18,703 bases of DNA, taken from NCBI GenBank assembly GCA_044359885.1, contig JBIKLI010000039.1, positions 1 through 18,703 of the forward strand, written 5' to 3'. Below the pieces are notes generated by a model. That model did not search any database and was not told the origin of the DNA. It saw only the letters and a program-made list of their open reading frames with translations. Position 1 is the stretch's first letter; every line of letters starts with the position of its first letter. This DNA comes from CAIOSQ01 sp044359885. GTDB taxonomy: Bacteria; Pseudomonadota; Alphaproteobacteria; CACIAM-22H2. Of the stretch, positions 18,455 to 18,703 are shown one piece after another. The translations under genes and the position numbers were made by a program.

Positions 18455-18703
18455 ATGGAACCGTTGACGCCTCTGCAGTCGAAGCTCGTCTCGATGATCG
18501 TTTCGCATGCGCGCCTTTCGGGGTGGGAGCCCGGCCATCATCTGACCGAGGAGTCGCTGCTGCCCGTGCTCGCGACCTCCCGCAGCCCGATCCGCAAGGC
18601 GATGGCCTGGCTCGCGGCCAAAGGCGTGCTGGAGCGCCGGCCCAACAAGGGGTTCTTCCTGCGCAGTCTGCCGCCCTCGGATTCGAAGACGCTCAGGTCC
18701 GAG
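18455..18703 (+). CDS. GntR family transcriptional regulator (partial, N-terminal part)
   Basis: The frame opens with ATG at 18455, ten bases after the PrpF stop, and is still open at the window end (83 residues seen). Residues 30-70 form a GntR winged helix-turn-helix: LTEESLLPVLATSRSPIRKAM, the helix pair WLAAKGVLE and the wing RRPNKGFFLR. The N-terminal PLQSKLVSMIVSHARLSGWEPGHHLTE is the usual lead-in helix. The effector domain (FadR/FCD or another class) lies beyond the window. As the third gene of the rightward operon it is the probable local regulator, responding to the substrate or an intermediate and binding the region 14261-14644 and perhaps 12216-12300. The ribosome binding site is weak (AGGCTGG), suggesting coupling to PrpF translation. 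Confidence 0.9.
   Translation, partial: MEPLTPLQSKLVSMIVSHARLSGWEPGHHLTEESLLPVLATSRSPIRKAMAWLAAKGVLERRPNKGFFLRSLPPSDSKTLRSE

Overview
This is a very GC-rich window in which short ATGA or GTGA stop/start overlaps are common. Codon use and gene families (MurJ, split MacAB-type exporter, CUT1-type sugar ABC importer, GntR regulator) suggest an alphaproteobacterium. The class assignment is inference, because there is no rRNA or other phylogenetic marker. No tRNA, rRNA, insertion sequence, integrase or CRISPR array was seen.

Left part (1-6831), housekeeping and export genes. A flavin-binding pyridoxamine-phosphate-oxidase-like gene (130-744, +) converges on murJ (741-2297, -), and their stop codons share the palindrome CTAG. 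MurJ is translated in a GTGA overlap behind a short-chain dehydrogenase (2294-3049, -). Divergent from these is a tight three-gene + strand operon for a MacAB-like tripartite exporter: a periplasmic adaptor with an embedded Spy/CpxP-like helical module (3186-4844), an ATPase (4841-5602) and an FtsX-type permease (5599-6831). Bases 1-129 hold only the probable tail of an upstream gene and a doubtful 32-residue ORF.

Right part (6835-18703), one catabolic locus built around a divergent control region at 14261-14644. Leftward run the genes for a seven-bladed propeller lactonase-like protein, an SDR dehydrogenase, and a complete carbohydrate-type ABC importer (binding protein, MalK-like ATPase, two permeases), ending in a cytoplasmic glycosidase-like TIM-barrel protein. 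Rightward run an aconitase-superfamily hydratase, a PrpF-family isomerase and the start of a GntR-type regulator cut off by the window end. The importer genes have their own AT-rich promoter overlapping the end of the SDR gene. A strong nested stem-loop follows the binding-protein gene and could set its mRNA level above that of the membrane components.

How the genes may work together (inference): the importer brings in a small sugar-like or polyhydroxy-acid compound, the TIM-barrel protein hydrolyses or modifies it, and the SDR and propeller protein handle oxidation and lactone chemistry. The aconitase-like and PrpF proteins would then hydrate/dehydrate and isomerise a tricarboxylate-like intermediate, under GntR control. 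The combination propeller + aconitase homologue + PrpF homologue also occurs in E. coli as ybhE(pgl)/ybhJ/ybhH, but with a different transporter. The substrate cannot be named from sequence. Hand-counted sample lines give about 75% GC in the left part and about 60-68% in the right part, so the catabolic locus may have a different history.
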